From Candidatus Colwelliibacteriota bacterium (GTDB taxonomy: Bacteria > Patescibacteriota > Minisyncoccia > UBA6257 > Colwellbacteraceae): a DNA stretch of 5,609 bases. Below, piece by piece: positions 1 to 5,609 of the stretch (the first letter of the stretch is position 1; each line of letters begins with the position of its first letter). The notes beneath the pieces are model-generated. The model did no database searches and was not told the origin of the DNA. It worked only from the letters and a program-made list of their open reading frames with translations. The DNA is taken from NCBI GenBank assembly GCA_027310265.1, contig DAIDBC010000049.1:1-5609 (forward strand), in the 5' to 3' direction. A program made the position numbers and the translations under genes.

Positions 1-647
1 ACGTTATACCTTGCGATATCCAAGAACTTTTTCTCCTTGAATAGCCGCCCGACATCATCGCCAGTTATACCCTCGGATTTGGGACTCTGTATCCCGAAAG
101 CCTTTGCCCACAAGTGTAGGCTCCCCTTTCTTCTCACCGCACCGTAAAAAGTAAGCTGATCAAGCAAGTCAATATGCCGGCAGTCCCTTTGTTGATATAA
201 GTATCTGCCCTCCATCAAGTCACGAGTTGGCCGGATTTTGTGTACCGCCGAACGAATCGCGAGAAACGGCGCGTCGAACGCACGGCCGTTGAAAGTAATA
301 AACTCACTGTAATTCTTGGCGCCTTCCCAAAATCTCTCTAACATCTCTTTTTCAGTCATCTGTTTGAATCTGATATTGCCCTCGCTGAACTCTCCGATTT
401 TCTCCCCGGGTGCTTGGAAATAAACAGCGCCCTGGTTTTTATCGCAGTCAAAAACGCCGATTACCACAACCTCGCCGGTAAGCGGCGAGAAGCCCAACCC
501 TTCTTTGAGTTCTTTAAGTGACTCTTCGTAATCTTCGTCACTCACAGCTTCCCTTTTGATCCAACGGGTTAAAACTTCCTGCGTCGTTTCATCCAGCGAA
601 TCGAAATCAACTCCCACGGTTTCAATGTCGAAAACGAGTCTGGACAT
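1..647 (-). CDS. DEDDy-type 3'-5' exonuclease, PolB-exonuclease-like (C-terminus cut by window edge)
   Basis: Reading the minus strand from the ATG at 647 gives an open frame of 215 codons that runs off the left edge. It begins MSRLVFDIETVG, the ExoI DxE motif of DEDD exonucleases (D7, E9). The segment FNGRAFDAPFL (residues 119-129) is ExoII, with D125 as the likely metal ligand. HIDLLDQLTFYG (158-169) and the following SLHLWAKAFGI segment fit the predicted exonuclease family related to the exonuclease domain of DNA polymerase B (PF10108-like). The last full residues, ARYN, look like the start of ExoIII (Y-x3-D, so DEDDy), with Y214 present and the Asp expected just outside the window. Such enzymes remove nucleotides from DNA or RNA 3' ends using two metal ions; the substrate here is unknown. 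It starts one base after the stop of the tRNA-binding gene (TGA-A-ATG), so it is probably coupled to the repair operon. No close Shine-Dalgarno sequence is visible. Confidence 0.85.
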   Translation of the reverse strand, partial: MSRLVFDIETVGVDFDSLDETTQEVLTRWIKREAVSDEDYEESLKELKEGLGFSPLTGEVVVIGVFDCDKNQGAVYFQAPGEKIGEFSEGNIRFKQMTEKEMLERFWEGAKNYSEFITFNGRAFDAPFLAIRSAVHKIRPTRDLMEGRYLYQQRDCRHIDLLDQLTFYGAVRRKGSLHLWAKAFGIQSPKSEGITGDDVGRLFKEKKFLDIARYN

Positions 648-648
648 T

Positions 649-990
649 TCAACAAATATTCGTTCCTGGAGAAACTTCTGTATCCGGTCTTAAAATAACC
701 GGTCCGTCGTCGCCGTCAGCAGCAAGAAGCATCCCCTGGCTTTCTAAACCCATCAGTTGCCGCGGCTCCAGATTGGCCACGACAATTATTTCTTTCCCAA
801 CCAGTTCTTCTGCGGCGTACTTTTTACCTATACCGGCCACAACCTGCCTGCCGGCAGGCAGGCCTGCCGCATCCTTGTCCCCACAATCAATTTCAAGCCG
901 GATCAGCTTCTCTGAGCCCCCTACTCGTTCGGCGGCAATTATTTTCCCGACACGCAGATCTATTTCCCTGAACTTATCGATATTTATCAT
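649..990 (-). CDS. Free-standing tRNA-binding (MetRS C-terminal/EMAP-II-like) OB-fold protein
   Basis: This 113-residue protein is a complete tRNA-binding OB fold of the kind found at the C-terminus of methionyl-tRNA synthetase and in free-standing relatives (Trbp111, CsaA). Family signatures are IDLRVGKIIAAERV (10-23), EKLIRLEIDCG (27-37), RQVVAGIGKKY (48-58), VGKEIIVVANLEPRQLMGLESQGMLLAA (64-91) and a terminal PGTNI. The family usually forms dimers that bind the tRNA elbow or outer corner non-specifically and can aid MetRS in trans; whether this organism's MetRS lacks the domain cannot be seen here. Its ATG overlaps the stop of nth as ATGA, and the exonuclease gene follows after one base. 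No Shine-Dalgarno is evident, so translation probably relies on coupling. Residues 42-49 (AGLPAGRQ) are coded by a GC-rich palindrome and make the loop between two strands longer than in usual family members. Confidence 0.9.
   Translation of the reverse strand: MINIDKFREIDLRVGKIIAAERVGGSEKLIRLEIDCGDKDAAGLPAGRQVVAGIGKKYAAEELVGKEIIVVANLEPRQLMGLESQGMLLAADGDDGPVILRPDTEVSPGTNIC
843..868. repeat. GC-rich palindromic element inside the tRNA-binding gene
   Basis: CCTGCCTGCCGGCAGGCAGG (843-862) is a perfect 20-base palindrome, overlapped by a second 12-base one, GGCAGGCCTGCC (857-868). On the coding strand it gives the in-frame peptide AGLPAGRQ (residues 42-49) between two strands of the OB fold, where relatives run almost directly from the acidic turn into RQ-V-V-A-G. 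From memory, LPAGRQ-like peptides recur in unrelated proteins of Candidate Phyla Radiation genomes, much like the palindromic elements of Rickettsia; this needs a genome-wide count. Confidence 0.7.
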
Positions 991-1647
991 GGGACAATTT
1001 TGGTCATATCCCCCAATGGACAGTTTTCATGCTTGTGCGTCCTTGCCGGGCAGTAACGTCTGCCATATTCAATTATAAGGTATGTGAACTGGAACCAATC
1101 TTTCTTGGGGATTATCGCCATCAGGTCGCGTTCAATCTTAACTGGATCCTTCTCTTTGGTAAGCCCCAGCGCACGAGAAAGTCTTATCACGTGAGTGTCC
1201 ACCGCAATCCCCTCTACCACCCCATAGGCGTTACCCAAGATGACATTTGCGCTTTTCCGTGCCACCCCGGGGATGGTAGTTATTTCTTCCATAGTTTTGG
1301 GGACTTTGCCGTGAAACTTTTCTTTGACCATCTTCGCCGCCGCCAGGATGTTCTTGGCCTTGTTGCGGTAAAAACCGGTTGGGCGAATATCCTGTTCGAA
1401 CTCGCGCTGGTTCGCTTTTATGTAATCGTTCAAGGTCCGGTACTTCTTAAACAATTTTTCGGTAACCTCGTTTACTTTCTTGTCGGTGCACTGTGCGGAC
1501 AGTACCACCGCGACCAAAAGTTCCCATGGATTAGAATAACGAAGCGCAATCTTAGCATCAGGAATAAGTTTTTTGAGTCGCTTTATAATCACCGCCGCCC
1601 GCCTCTTGCGTTCAGTAAGGTTGCCACTGTGTATAGTGTCCATTGTT

Positions 1648-1655
<8 letters not shown>
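987..1655 (-). CDS. nth: Endonuclease III (DNA glycosylase/AP lyase) with degenerate Fe-S loop
   Basis: This 222-residue protein matches endonuclease III, the base excision repair enzyme that removes oxidised pyrimidines and cleaves abasic sites. LLVAVVLSAQCTDKKVN (46-62) and TGFYRNKAKNI (93-103) are family blocks. The helix-hairpin-helix TIPGVARKSANVIL (127-140) carries the catalytic lysine K134, and VDTH (152-155) the catalytic D153. The family normally ends with a [4Fe-4S] loop of pattern C-x6-C-x2-C-x5-C. Here the spacing gives C202, H209, C212 and T218, so cysteines two and four are missing, and the protein stops four residues later. The glycosylase core looks intact; the cluster is probably altered or absent. 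The ATG at 1655 lies inside the end of ychF (8-base overlap) and has a GGAAA about 7 bases upstream; a second Met (residue 5) has no such site. Its stop overlaps the next start as ATGA. Confidence 0.95.
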
Positions 1656-2684
<1,029 letters not shown>

Positions 2685-2685
<1 letters not shown>

Positions 2686-3890
2686 TACCCAATTAGATTA
2701 GCGCTTCTTAGGCGTTTGTGGTAGCCGATTGCGAAACGGTGCGCTTCGTCGCGCACGCGGGTCAAGGTTTTTATATCGATATTTCCGGATGAACTTCCCA
2801 CCAATTTGGTTTCTTTTCTTTTTGGGCCCTTGATCATTCCGACCACCGGTATCTTTAGGCCGGCTTCGGCCAAAACCCCACGGGCGGCGTTTACCTGCCC
2901 CAGCCCACCGTCAACCAAAATCAACTCGGGTAATGGCCAACCGCTCTCTGGCGGAGTATGCCTAAACCTGCGGCGCAGGACTTCGCGCAACATCCCGACA
3001 TCGTTCGCGCCGCGGATGGTGCGTATCTTGAACTTACGATAGCTCGCCTTATCAGGTTTGCCTCCCGTAAAAACTATCATTGACCCAACAGCAGACGTGC
3101 CAGAAATGTTAGAAATGTCATACCCCTCAATCCTGGTGGGGCCTTGCCATCTCCCGGCAGGAAATTCATCGCCACCGACGAGCGCCGTGTCCTCAACGTG
3201 CTGCAGTGAAAACATCTGGCGCCTCAATCTCGCAGCTTGTTCAAAATCCAACTTCGCCGAAGCGATGTTCATCGCCCGCGTGAGCGAACGCAAAATCGCC
3301 TTTTTCTTGCCCTCGAAAAGCAGAATTATGTTGCGGATATTCCTGCGATAATCTGTGGCGCTTATCACGCCAATGCACACACCCGGGCACAAACCCAGTT
3401 CGTAGTCGAAACAAGAACGTTTAAACGTTCCAGCACTGTTCGGTGAATGGATACTCCACGGGAATATCCGGCGGATAATCTTTAGCGCCTCACGGATATT
3501 GGAGGCTGACGTAAACGGCCCGAAACGCCTGCCGGCCCGCGCGTTTTTGCCCCGCACCAAGAGCACTCGCGGGAACTTCTCGGCAGTTATCTCGACATAC
3601 AAAAAACTTTTATCATCTTTGTCCTTGATGTTGTAAGGCGGACTATACTTTTTGATCAGCGAAGCCTCCAAAATCAGCGCCTCAAGGGTTGTGTCCGTCG
3701 GCAAATAATCTATGCGGTGGATTTCACCGACCATCCTGCCGATTCTCGCATCGTGAGGTCTTAGAAAATAACTTGAAACGCGCCGCTTTAAGTTGGCCGC
3801 TTTACCAATATAAAGCAGACGCTTCCCAGCATCCCTCATCAAGTAGACTCCCGGAGAACTGGGCAAATCAGAGTAGAGGTTAGTTTCCAT
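2685..3890 (-). CDS. uvrC: Excinuclease ABC subunit C, short form without helix-hairpin-helix
   Basis: UvrC makes the two incisions of nucleotide excision repair after UvrA and UvrB have found the lesion. This 401-residue form contains the N-terminal GIY-YIG nuclease (GVY 14-16, YIG 27-29, arginines 36-37, E70/E75, N87), a cysteine-containing linker (C160, C168, C172), a UVR UvrB-interaction motif (about 208-231, LDFEQAARLRRQM) and the RNase H-like C-terminal nuclease with likely catalytic D258 (YDISNISG), D327 (LVDGGLGQV) and H384 (RDEAHRFAI). It ends at HKRLRSANLIG, where the E. coli protein of about 610 residues continues into its (HhH)2 DNA-binding domain. TAA is followed directly by ychF (TAATG), so the ending is an organised gene end rather than an obvious frameshift. 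The start METNLYSDLPSSPGVYLM fits the family; no Shine-Dalgarno precedes it, and a promoter lies only a few bases upstream. Residues 243-250 (FPAGRWQG) look like an insert. Confidence 0.96.
3142..3161. repeat. Possible hairpin-forming insert in uvrC
   Basis: The minus strand reads CCTGCCGGGAGATGGCAAGG. CCT pairs with AGG and GCC with GGC around the loop, with one bulged A and a closing G-T, so it forms a small hairpin. It codes for PAGRWQG (residues 244-250), close to the LPAGRQ peptide at 843-868, in the linker between the UVR motif and the RNase H-like nuclease. It may be a diverged member of the same element family. Confidence 0.35.
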
Positions 3891-3901
3891 ATAGCGCTGC
3901 G

Positions 3902-3930
3902 ATTCTATAACTTAAGTCGTCCGTTGACAA
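3902..3930 (-). promoter_or_regulatory. Sigma-70-type promoter for the uvrC operon
   Basis: On the minus strand, TTGTCA (3930-3925) is separated by 17 bases from TAGAAT (3907-3902); each box differs from consensus at one position. Transcription would begin near 3895, about five bases before the uvrC ATG at 3890. The position directly before a gene that starts the run, the ideal spacing and the absence of a Shine-Dalgarno sequence support a nearly leaderless mRNA. This is a motif call only; no transcript data are available. Confidence 0.65.
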
Positions 3931-3952
3931 ACCAATCTTTTCATAGCAGAAT
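3924..3952 (+). promoter_or_regulatory. Sigma-70-type promoter for a plus-strand small RNA
   Basis: TTGACA (3924-3929, perfect -35) is followed after 17 bases by CAGAAT (3947-3952, four of six -10 matches). Transcription would start near 3959. Because TTGACAA reads TTGTCAA on the other strand, its -35 box occupies the same bases as that of the oppositely directed uvrC promoter. It is the only good plus-strand promoter I noticed, and it is followed by a plus-strand terminator at 4144-4173. Confidence 0.6.
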
Positions 3953-3958
3953 CAGCCC

Positions 3959-4170
3959 ACATTCCGTTCTATAAAAACCTCGATCCGAGCAAGCTGCCCG
4001 GTACGATGGCAAAGGAAAGCGGGTAATTCCTCTCCGTGGGAGAGGGTAGCTCCTTTTCGACCTTTGGAGCACAAGTCTGCTTTCACATCCGGCTGGGTGG
4101 CTTACTCTGATTGAGTCGCGTTCTTTACCAAACACTTTTTCCCAAGAGGCCCCGAGCGGGCCTTTCTTTT
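3959..4170 (+). ncRNA. Putative structured small RNA, about 210 nt, class not recognised
   Basis: The gap between the patatin-like gene and uvrC has no credible protein gene but has a plus-strand promoter at one end and a plus-strand intrinsic terminator at the other, both opposite to all neighbouring genes. The predicted transcript contains a perfect hairpin, CCTCTCC-GTG-GGAGAGG (4029-4045). This is extended by G4019-C4020 with G4049-C4050, AAAGGA (4011-4016) with TCCTTT (4051-4056), CGA (4004-4006) with TCG (4057-4059), GGT (4000-4002) with ACC (4060-4062), and weaker outer pairs such as GCT (3993-3995) with AGC (4068-4070) and AGCA (3988-3991) with TGCT (4078-4081). That gives a long rod with bulges. 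Length, isolated locus and rod shape would suit a 6S-like RNA, but I recognise no diagnostic 6S sequence, and it lacks the hallmarks of tmRNA, SRP RNA, RNase P RNA and 5S rRNA. The exact ends are estimates. Confidence 0.55.
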
Positions 4171-4173
4171 TTC
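4144..4173 (+). terminator. Rho-independent terminator, plus strand
   Basis: AGGCCC (4147-4152) and GGGCCT (4158-4163) form a perfect six-pair GC-rich stem with a five-base loop, extendable by a G-T and an A-T pair, followed at once by a T-rich tract (TTCTTTTTTCTT). Read on the minus strand the hairpin is followed by CTTGGG, not a U-run, so it should stop plus-strand transcription and not that of the patatin-like gene. Its direction is the main evidence that a plus-strand RNA is made upstream. Confidence 0.8.
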
Positions 4174-4178
4174 TTCAC

Positions 4179-5033
4179 TTACTCGCGATAAAGCAAAAAG
4201 TCGATGAATTTATCAAACGGGGTTCTGATTGGTGCGACGTAGCCGGTTTTCTTGTAAATACTTTTTAGGCTGCGGCGTGTTTCGTCGTAGCCTGTACGGA
4301 TAATCTCCCCGGCCCGGGGGAAATCTAGCCAATCAAAATTGCTAACTGCCGGATGAATTATTAAATCAGCGCTTTGCATCCGTTCGCGGGCAACTTGATA
4401 TTCGATCGCTGTTATTACTTTATCCATAAACCTATATGCGTTCTTTAAATCAATCGCCTGCTCCGAGATATTGACCCAACCAGTTGTCACGTCCACCGCG
4501 ATCACGAAGTCCGCCCCCATTTTTCTCACTATGTCGGCAGGCACCGGATTCACGAACCCGCCGTCCATCAGCAATCTGCTATCACTCTGAACCGGCGGAA
4601 AAACAAACGGTACGGCAATCGAGGCGTGCACCGCCTCGGAAACGTTGCCGTCGCTCATCACGATTTCGTCGCCGTTTTTGACATCGGTTGCAACAGCTGC
4701 AAAAGGAATAATGCAATCTTTGAATTGTTTACCCTTTATACCGTTTTCTACCGTGTCAGTGATGGCTTTGTTCTTAAACAATACTCCGTCGTGCTTCCAA
4801 AAAATTTTGGTAGTGGAAGCCATATCGCCTTCCCGCACCTTTAGGAAGATGTCCTCCAGTTGCCGTATCTCACCGGTTGCCGCATACCATGCTCCGACCA
4901 GAGCACCCATGCTCGTACCAGCTATAGCGTGAATGGGGATGTTGGCCGCTTCCAGTGCTTTCAGCACACCGATATGCGCAAGCCCTCTTGCCCCTCCACC
5001 ACCCAAGGCCAGACCAATTTTCTTCGTTTTCAT
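4179..5033 (-). CDS. Patatin-like phospholipase (RssA/NTE-type serine hydrolase)
   Basis: This 284-residue protein is a bacterial patatin-family serine hydrolase. The glycine-rich oxyanion-hole segment GGGGARGLAHIGVL lies at 11-24, the nucleophile elbow GTSMG at 39-43 (S41), and the catalytic Asp in MDGGFVNPVP at 156-165 (D157), giving the Ser-Asp dyad of the family. ASIAVPFVFPPV (138-149) is the usual block before the Asp. There is no signal peptide or clear membrane helix, so it is probably cytoplasmic or peripherally membrane-bound, hydrolysing acyl esters of phospholipids or lysophospholipids; the true substrate cannot be read from sequence. It lies 46 bases downstream of uvrA, with no obvious Shine-Dalgarno before its ATG, and may be read from the uvrA transcript. 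No functional link to repair is known. Transcripts reading past its TAA would be antisense to the predicted small RNA. Confidence 0.93.
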   Translation of the reverse strand: MKTKKIGLALGGGGARGLAHIGVLKALEAANIPIHAIAGTSMGALVGAWYAATGEIRQLEDIFLKVREGDMASTTKIFWKHDGVLFKNKAITDTVENGIKGKQFKDCIIPFAAVATDVKNGDEIVMSDGNVSEAVHASIAVPFVFPPVQSDSRLLMDGGFVNPVPADIVRKMGADFVIAVDVTTGWVNISEQAIDLKNAYRFMDKVITAIEYQVARERMQSADLIIHPAVSNFDWLDFPRAGEIIRTGYDETRRSLKSIYKKTGYVAPIRTPFDKFIDFLLYRE

Positions 5034-5045
5034 CAGGTTTATTTT

Positions 5046-5089
5046 ACCCCGTTAGAAAACTACCGTCACTCGCCATTTTCTAATGGGGT
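5046..5089. repeat. Imperfect inverted repeat spanning the uvrA stop
   Basis: ACCCCGTTAGAAAA (5046-5059) and TTTTCTAATGGGGT (5076-5089) are inverted copies that match at 13 of 14 positions, with a 16-base loop. The right arm contains the uvrA TAG stop. In the minus-strand transcript the stem has one A-C mismatch and is followed by UAAAAUAAA rather than a U-run, so it is at best a weak attenuator or an mRNA-stabilising hairpin between uvrA and the patatin-like gene. Confidence 0.6.
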
Positions 5090-5609
5090 TTTACGCCTTT
5101 CCTGAACAGCGCCCTCAAGTATTCACCGGTAGCGCTTGCAGCGTTTTTAGATACCGCCTCTGGCGTGCCGGTCGCGACCACCTCCCCGCCGCGTTCACCT
5201 CCGCCGGGACCTAAATCTATCACCCAATCCGCCGATTTGATCACGTCCAAATTATGTTCGATCACAACCACCGTATTGCCGCGCTCCACCAATTTGTTCA
5301 ACACCTCGATCAGCTTTGAGACGTCGTCAAAATGCAAGCCGGTTGTCGGCTCGTCCAACAGGTAAATTGTGCGGCGGGTATCACGCTTGCTAAGCTCGGC
5401 GGCTAATTTCACCCGCTGCGCTTCCCCACCCGAAAGGGTGGTGGCTGACTGTCCCAGCTCGATGTAACCCAGGCCGACTTCTTCTAGTACTTTCAGTTTG
5501 TCATGGAGTGGCGGGAAGTCATTGAAGAAGCGGTTGGCCTCTTCGACGGTCATTTTCAAGATTTCGTAAACGTTCTTGTTGTGGTATTTGACTTCTAGCG
5601 TCTCGCGAT
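5080..5609 (-). CDS. uvrA: Excinuclease ABC subunit A, C-terminal fragment
   Basis: The reading frame enters from the right edge and ends at TAG 5080; 175 residues are visible, beginning [21 protein letters not shown] in UvrA register (the first 20 are enough to place it). The fragment covers the C-terminal half of the second ABC ATPase: the signature [18 protein letters not shown], the Walker B segment [14 protein letters not shown], the H-loop [12 protein letters not shown], then [19 protein letters not shown], all close to family consensus. UvrA is the damage-recognition ATPase that loads UvrB in nucleotide excision repair, working as a dimer in the cytoplasm. The internal TTG/ATG codons near 5551-5559 are not starts, since homology continues upstream. 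It ends normally ([15 protein letters not shown]), 46 bases before the patatin-like gene, and lies in the same direction as uvrC. Confidence 0.97.
   Translation of the reverse strand, partial: RETLEVKYHNKNVYEILKMTVEEANRFFNDFPPLHDKLKVLEEVGLGYIELGQSATTLSGGEAQRVKLAAELSKRDTRRTIYLLDEPTTGLHFDDVSKLIEVLNKLVERGNTVVVIEHNLDVIKSADWVIDLGPGGGERGGEVVATGTPEAVSKNAASATGEYLRALFRKGVKPH

Noticed and set aside
3947..3958. Minus-strand GGGCTGATTCTG, resembling the 5' end of tmRNA
   Set aside because: The following conserved GGATTCGAC block, the tag frame and a tRNA-like 3' end are absent, and a tmRNA would have to overlap the uvrC coding region.
4011..4023. AAAGGAAAGCGGG, reminiscent of the RNase P RNA GAGGAAAGTCC block
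   Set aside because: The other conserved RNase P regions are missing and the predicted transcript is too short.
3941..4135. A 64-codon minus-strand frame in the gap
   Set aside because: It is rich in Arg, Ser and Pro with no recognisable domain and no Shine-Dalgarno, and it lies antisense over the predicted structured RNA; it looks like a chance frame.
4144..4173. Reading the hairpin as the terminator of the patatin-like gene
   Set aside because: On the minus strand it is followed by CTTGGG and A-rich sequence instead of a U-run; the T-tract is on the plus strand.
4534..4550. GGCAGG-containing GC-rich string in the patatin-like gene
   Set aside because: It encodes the conserved NPVPADIV block and is explained by protein conservation, not by the palindromic element.

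Overview
The window holds a compact cluster of protein genes, all on the minus strand and centred on DNA repair. Gene sizes, tight packing, scarcity of Shine-Dalgarno sequences, a UvrC that ends before the helix-hairpin-helix domain, and a GC-rich palindrome coding for an LPAGRQ-type peptide inside a conserved gene all suggest a Candidate Phyla Radiation (Patescibacteria, Parcubacteria-like) genome. This is inferred from gene style, not from a marker gene.

In transcription order (right to left): the C-terminal end of UvrA (5080-5609, cut by the window edge); a patatin-like serine phospholipase (4179-5033); a 288-base gap; then a five-gene run of UvrC (2685-3890), the YchF/OLA1 ATPase (1648-2685), endonuclease III (987-1655), a free-standing MetRS-type tRNA-binding domain (649-990), and a DEDDy-type 3'-5' exonuclease (1-647, cut by the left edge). 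The five genes touch or overlap (TAATG, 8-base overlap, ATGA, 1-base gap), so they are almost certainly one translationally coupled operon. It joins nucleotide excision repair (UvrC, with UvrA nearby), base excision repair (Nth) and a proofreading-like exonuclease with two translation-associated proteins.

The gap at 3891-4178 is the most interesting part. It contains a consensus-like plus-strand promoter (TTGACA, 17 bases, CAGAAT) and, about 190 bases downstream, a strong plus-strand intrinsic terminator. The stretch between has no convincing ORF and can fold into a long rod, so it probably encodes a roughly 210-nt small RNA of unrecognised class. A minus-strand promoter (TTGTCA, 17 bases, TAGAAT) sits back-to-back with it, sharing the same -35 bases, and would start uvrC mRNA only about 5 nt before its ATG, that is nearly leaderless. 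The RNA and the repair operon may therefore compete for one polymerase site.

Other unusual points: Nth keeps its catalytic Lys and Asp but has lost two of its four iron-sulfur cysteines; UvrC has His where the first of four cluster cysteines is expected; and three genes carry related GC-rich insert-like segments.
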